Positions 61,368-63,199 of a DNA stretch of 63,199 nt are shown piece after piece. Position 1 is the first letter of the stretch, and every line of letters starts with the position of its first letter. The notes beneath the pieces were generated by a model that worked only from the letters and a program-made list of their open reading frames with translations, did no database searches and had not been told where the DNA came from. Location: NCBI GenBank assembly GCA_019634045.1, contig JAHQWA010000453.1, positions 1 through 63,199 on the forward strand, given 5' to 3'. The translations under genes and the position numbers were made by a program. Origin of the DNA: Saprospiraceae bacterium (GTDB taxonomy: Bacteria; Bacteroidota; Bacteroidia; Chitinophagales; Saprospiraceae).

Positions 61368-62159
61368 ATGAAAACGAAAAGAATCATTTGGGTAGCATTT
61401 TTTGCTTTGCTTGCTACCAGCATTTTCGCACAATCCAGTGCACAAAAAGGAAAAGACATTGCTATCGCTGCCGACAAAGCTGATCAAGGTTTTGAAAGCC
61501 TAACGGTAGACTTGACCATGACCCTCAAGAACAAAAACGGTCAAACCAGCACACGTTACCTCAAGAATGAAACACTAGAATTGACTGCGGATGGAGATAA
61601 GAGCTTAATCGTATTTAATAGCCCTAGAGACGTAAAAGGGACAGCCACACTTACGTTCACCCATAAATCTGGTCCTGATGATCAATGGCTATATCTACCG
61701 GCAGTCAAAAGGGTGAAGCGAATCAGTTCTGACAACAAGTCTGGTCCATTCATGGGTAGCGAATTTGCCTACGAAGACCTTTCTTCTCAAGAAGTGGAAA
61801 AATACACTTACAACTTCCTCAAAGAGGAATCCTATAATGGAAGCAACTCCTATTTAGTGGAACGCAAGCCGGTTGATCCAAAATCCGGTTACGCTCGTCA
61901 GCTGGTTTGGTACAACAAGGACAAAGGTTATCGGCTAGAGAAGATCGAGTTCTACGATCGCAAAAATGCCCTCCTGAAAACCTTGACCTATAGTGGATAT
62001 CAGATTTATCTAAACAAACACTGGCGCGCCAAGGACTTTAAGATGGTTAATCACCAAACGGGAAAGGAAACGCTATTGGAGTTCACCAATTATCAGTTCG
62101 GCGTCGGCCTGACCGATAATGATTTTACCCAAAATAGTTTGAAGAGAGCGGGGAGATAG
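61368..62159 (+). CDS. Outer membrane lipoprotein-sorting / LolA-like protein
   Basis: Signal peptide; LIVFNSPRDVKGTATLTFTHKSGPDDQWLYLPAVKRVKRISSDNKSGPFMGSEFAYEDLS. Confidence 0.93.
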   Translation: MKTKRIIWVAFFALLATSIFAQSSAQKGKDIAIAADKADQGFESLTVDLTMTLKNKNGQTSTRYLKNETLELTADGDKSLIVFNSPRDVKGTATLTFTHKSGPDDQWLYLPAVKRVKRISSDNKSGPFMGSEFAYEDLSSQEVEKYTYNFLKEESYNGSNSYLVERKPVDPKSGYARQLVWYNKDKGYRLEKIEFYDRKNALLKTLTYSGYQIYLNKHWRAKDFKMVNHQTGKETLLEFTNYQFGVGLTDNDFTQNSLKRAGR

Positions 62160-62164
62160 TATTT

Positions 62165-62247
62165 AGAAGACAGATACCAGAGGACAGATGTCAGATGCGA
62201 GATTCTGTCTTCTGACCTCTGTCTTCTATCTTCTGTTTCCTGTCTTC
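62165..62247. repeat. Polypurine/polypyrimidine inverted repeat (AGAAGACAGA / TCTGTCTTCT units)
   Basis: 62165-62188 pairs with 62204-62227 at about 20 of 24 positions, then further TCTTCTG units. Confidence 0.7.
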
Positions 62248-62272
62248 TCCCTTTTGATCTAAAGAAACAATC

Positions 62273-63199
62273 ATGAATACCTATAAAAACTGGACCCTAC
62301 AAGTGCTGTTCCTCTTTGCCACCCTAGCACCGCTAGCCGCACAACTGGATGCACAAGACCCTAAACTCTATCAAGATCTCAACTTAGAGATCATTGGCGA
62401 TTATCGCTACTATTTTAATGAAGGTGCATACGAAGGGCAACTGCAGCATTATCCGTCCATCGCGCTCGAGCAGGATTACTATGTGGAGTGGGAGGACGGC
62501 GTTCATAGTCTTCGATTCACGACCTTCTTTCGATTGGATCGAGATCAACAGCGGACGCATTTTGATGTAAGAGAATTGTATTGGCAATGGGTCAAGCAGG
62601 ACTGGGAATTGAGTGTCGGGATGAAGAAGATCTTTTGGGGGGTGACGGAGTCTGCCCATCTAGTAGATATCATCAATCAAACGGATCAAGTAGAAAGCTT
62701 CGATGGTGAGGCCAAGCTGGGGCAGCCGATGGTACATTTCTCTTACCTCACCAATTTCGGAATACTGGATTTCTTCTTGCTGCCCTATTTCCGCGAACGC
62801 CAATTTCCCGGACGCAAGGGGCGCCTACGTCCCCCATTCCTAGTGGAGGATGAAGATTTCCGATACGAGAGCAATGCCGAGCGATGGCATCCCGATCTCG
62901 CCCTTAGATGGTCTAACAGTTTAGGTATTTTTGATATCGGGCTCTCTTATTTCTATGGAACAGGCAGAGAGCCCGTTTTTCTCCCCGATGCGGAGAATGC
63001 GAGCTTTGATCTGGTGTATCCCATCAATCATCAGTTGGGCTTGGATCTCCAGGCCACGACAGGTCCGGTCCTATGGAAGTTAGAATCCATGTGGCGAGAG
63101 AATGACCTCCAAGATCCTGTAGTTGCGGTGGCTGCCGGCTTTGAATATACCTTCGGCAACATCAATGGCCGTGGCCTCGACATCGGCTTGGTAGCCGAA
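62273..63199 (+). CDS. Outer membrane beta-barrel-like protein (DUF1302-like position), truncated by right edge
   Basis: Own translation: MNTYKNWTLQVLFLFATLAPLAAQLDAQDPKLYQDLNLEIIGDYRYYFNEG...ELSVGMKKIFWGVTES...; open to edge. Confidence 0.85.
   Translation, partial: MNTYKNWTLQVLFLFATLAPLAAQLDAQDPKLYQDLNLEIIGDYRYYFNEGAYEGQLQHYPSIALEQDYYVEWEDGVHSLRFTTFFRLDRDQQRTHFDVRELYWQWVKQDWELSVGMKKIFWGVTESAHLVDIINQTDQVESFDGEAKLGQPMVHFSYLTNFGILDFFLLPYFRERQFPGRKGRLRPPFLVEDEDFRYESNAERWHPDLALRWSNSLGIFDIGLSYFYGTGREPVFLPDAENASFDLVYPINHQLGLDLQATTGPVLWKLESMWRENDLQDPVVAVAAGFEYTFGNINGRGLDIGLVAE

Overview
The window is a chromosomal segment from a Bacteroidota genome, with Saprospiria-like gene content (inferred from TonB/SusC-type proteins, FecR/ECF sigma pairs, HTCS-type hybrid regulators, DUF4249 and TAnnTTTG promoters). 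I found no rRNA, tRNA, CRISPR array, prophage or transposase gene. Main loci: a NRDE / ATP-grasp / TIM-barrel cluster; SDR and nitroreductase genes; an MlaEF-like ABC pair; two AraC-type hybrid two-component regulators; three tandem 7TM hybrid histidine kinases; an ECF sigma / anti-sigma-like CarboxypepD-TonB protein / VWA locus; glgB with two small glycogen-binding (CBM48) proteins; an MdpB-like tail-collar protein and an LRR protein; a MacB/FtsX permease; an ECF sigma-FecR-(alpha/beta hydrolase)-STN/TonB receptor-DUF4249 locus; nitrilase and ROK kinase; and a TetR-MMPL-LolA-like-outer-membrane protein locus preceded by four copies of one operator-like sequence. Signals not explained by genes: two families of MITE-like intergenic repeats, each present twice in opposite orientation (about 182 bp and 106-127 bp), a third shorter repeat family, a small palindrome shared by two loci, two intergenic sRNA candidates (promoter plus terminator, no ORF), a CBM48 / histone-H1-like / HhH fusion protein, and two small proteins with a shared C-terminal PCPxxC motif. 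Two genes are cut by the window edges (left edge minus strand, right edge plus strand) and are missing from the ORF track.
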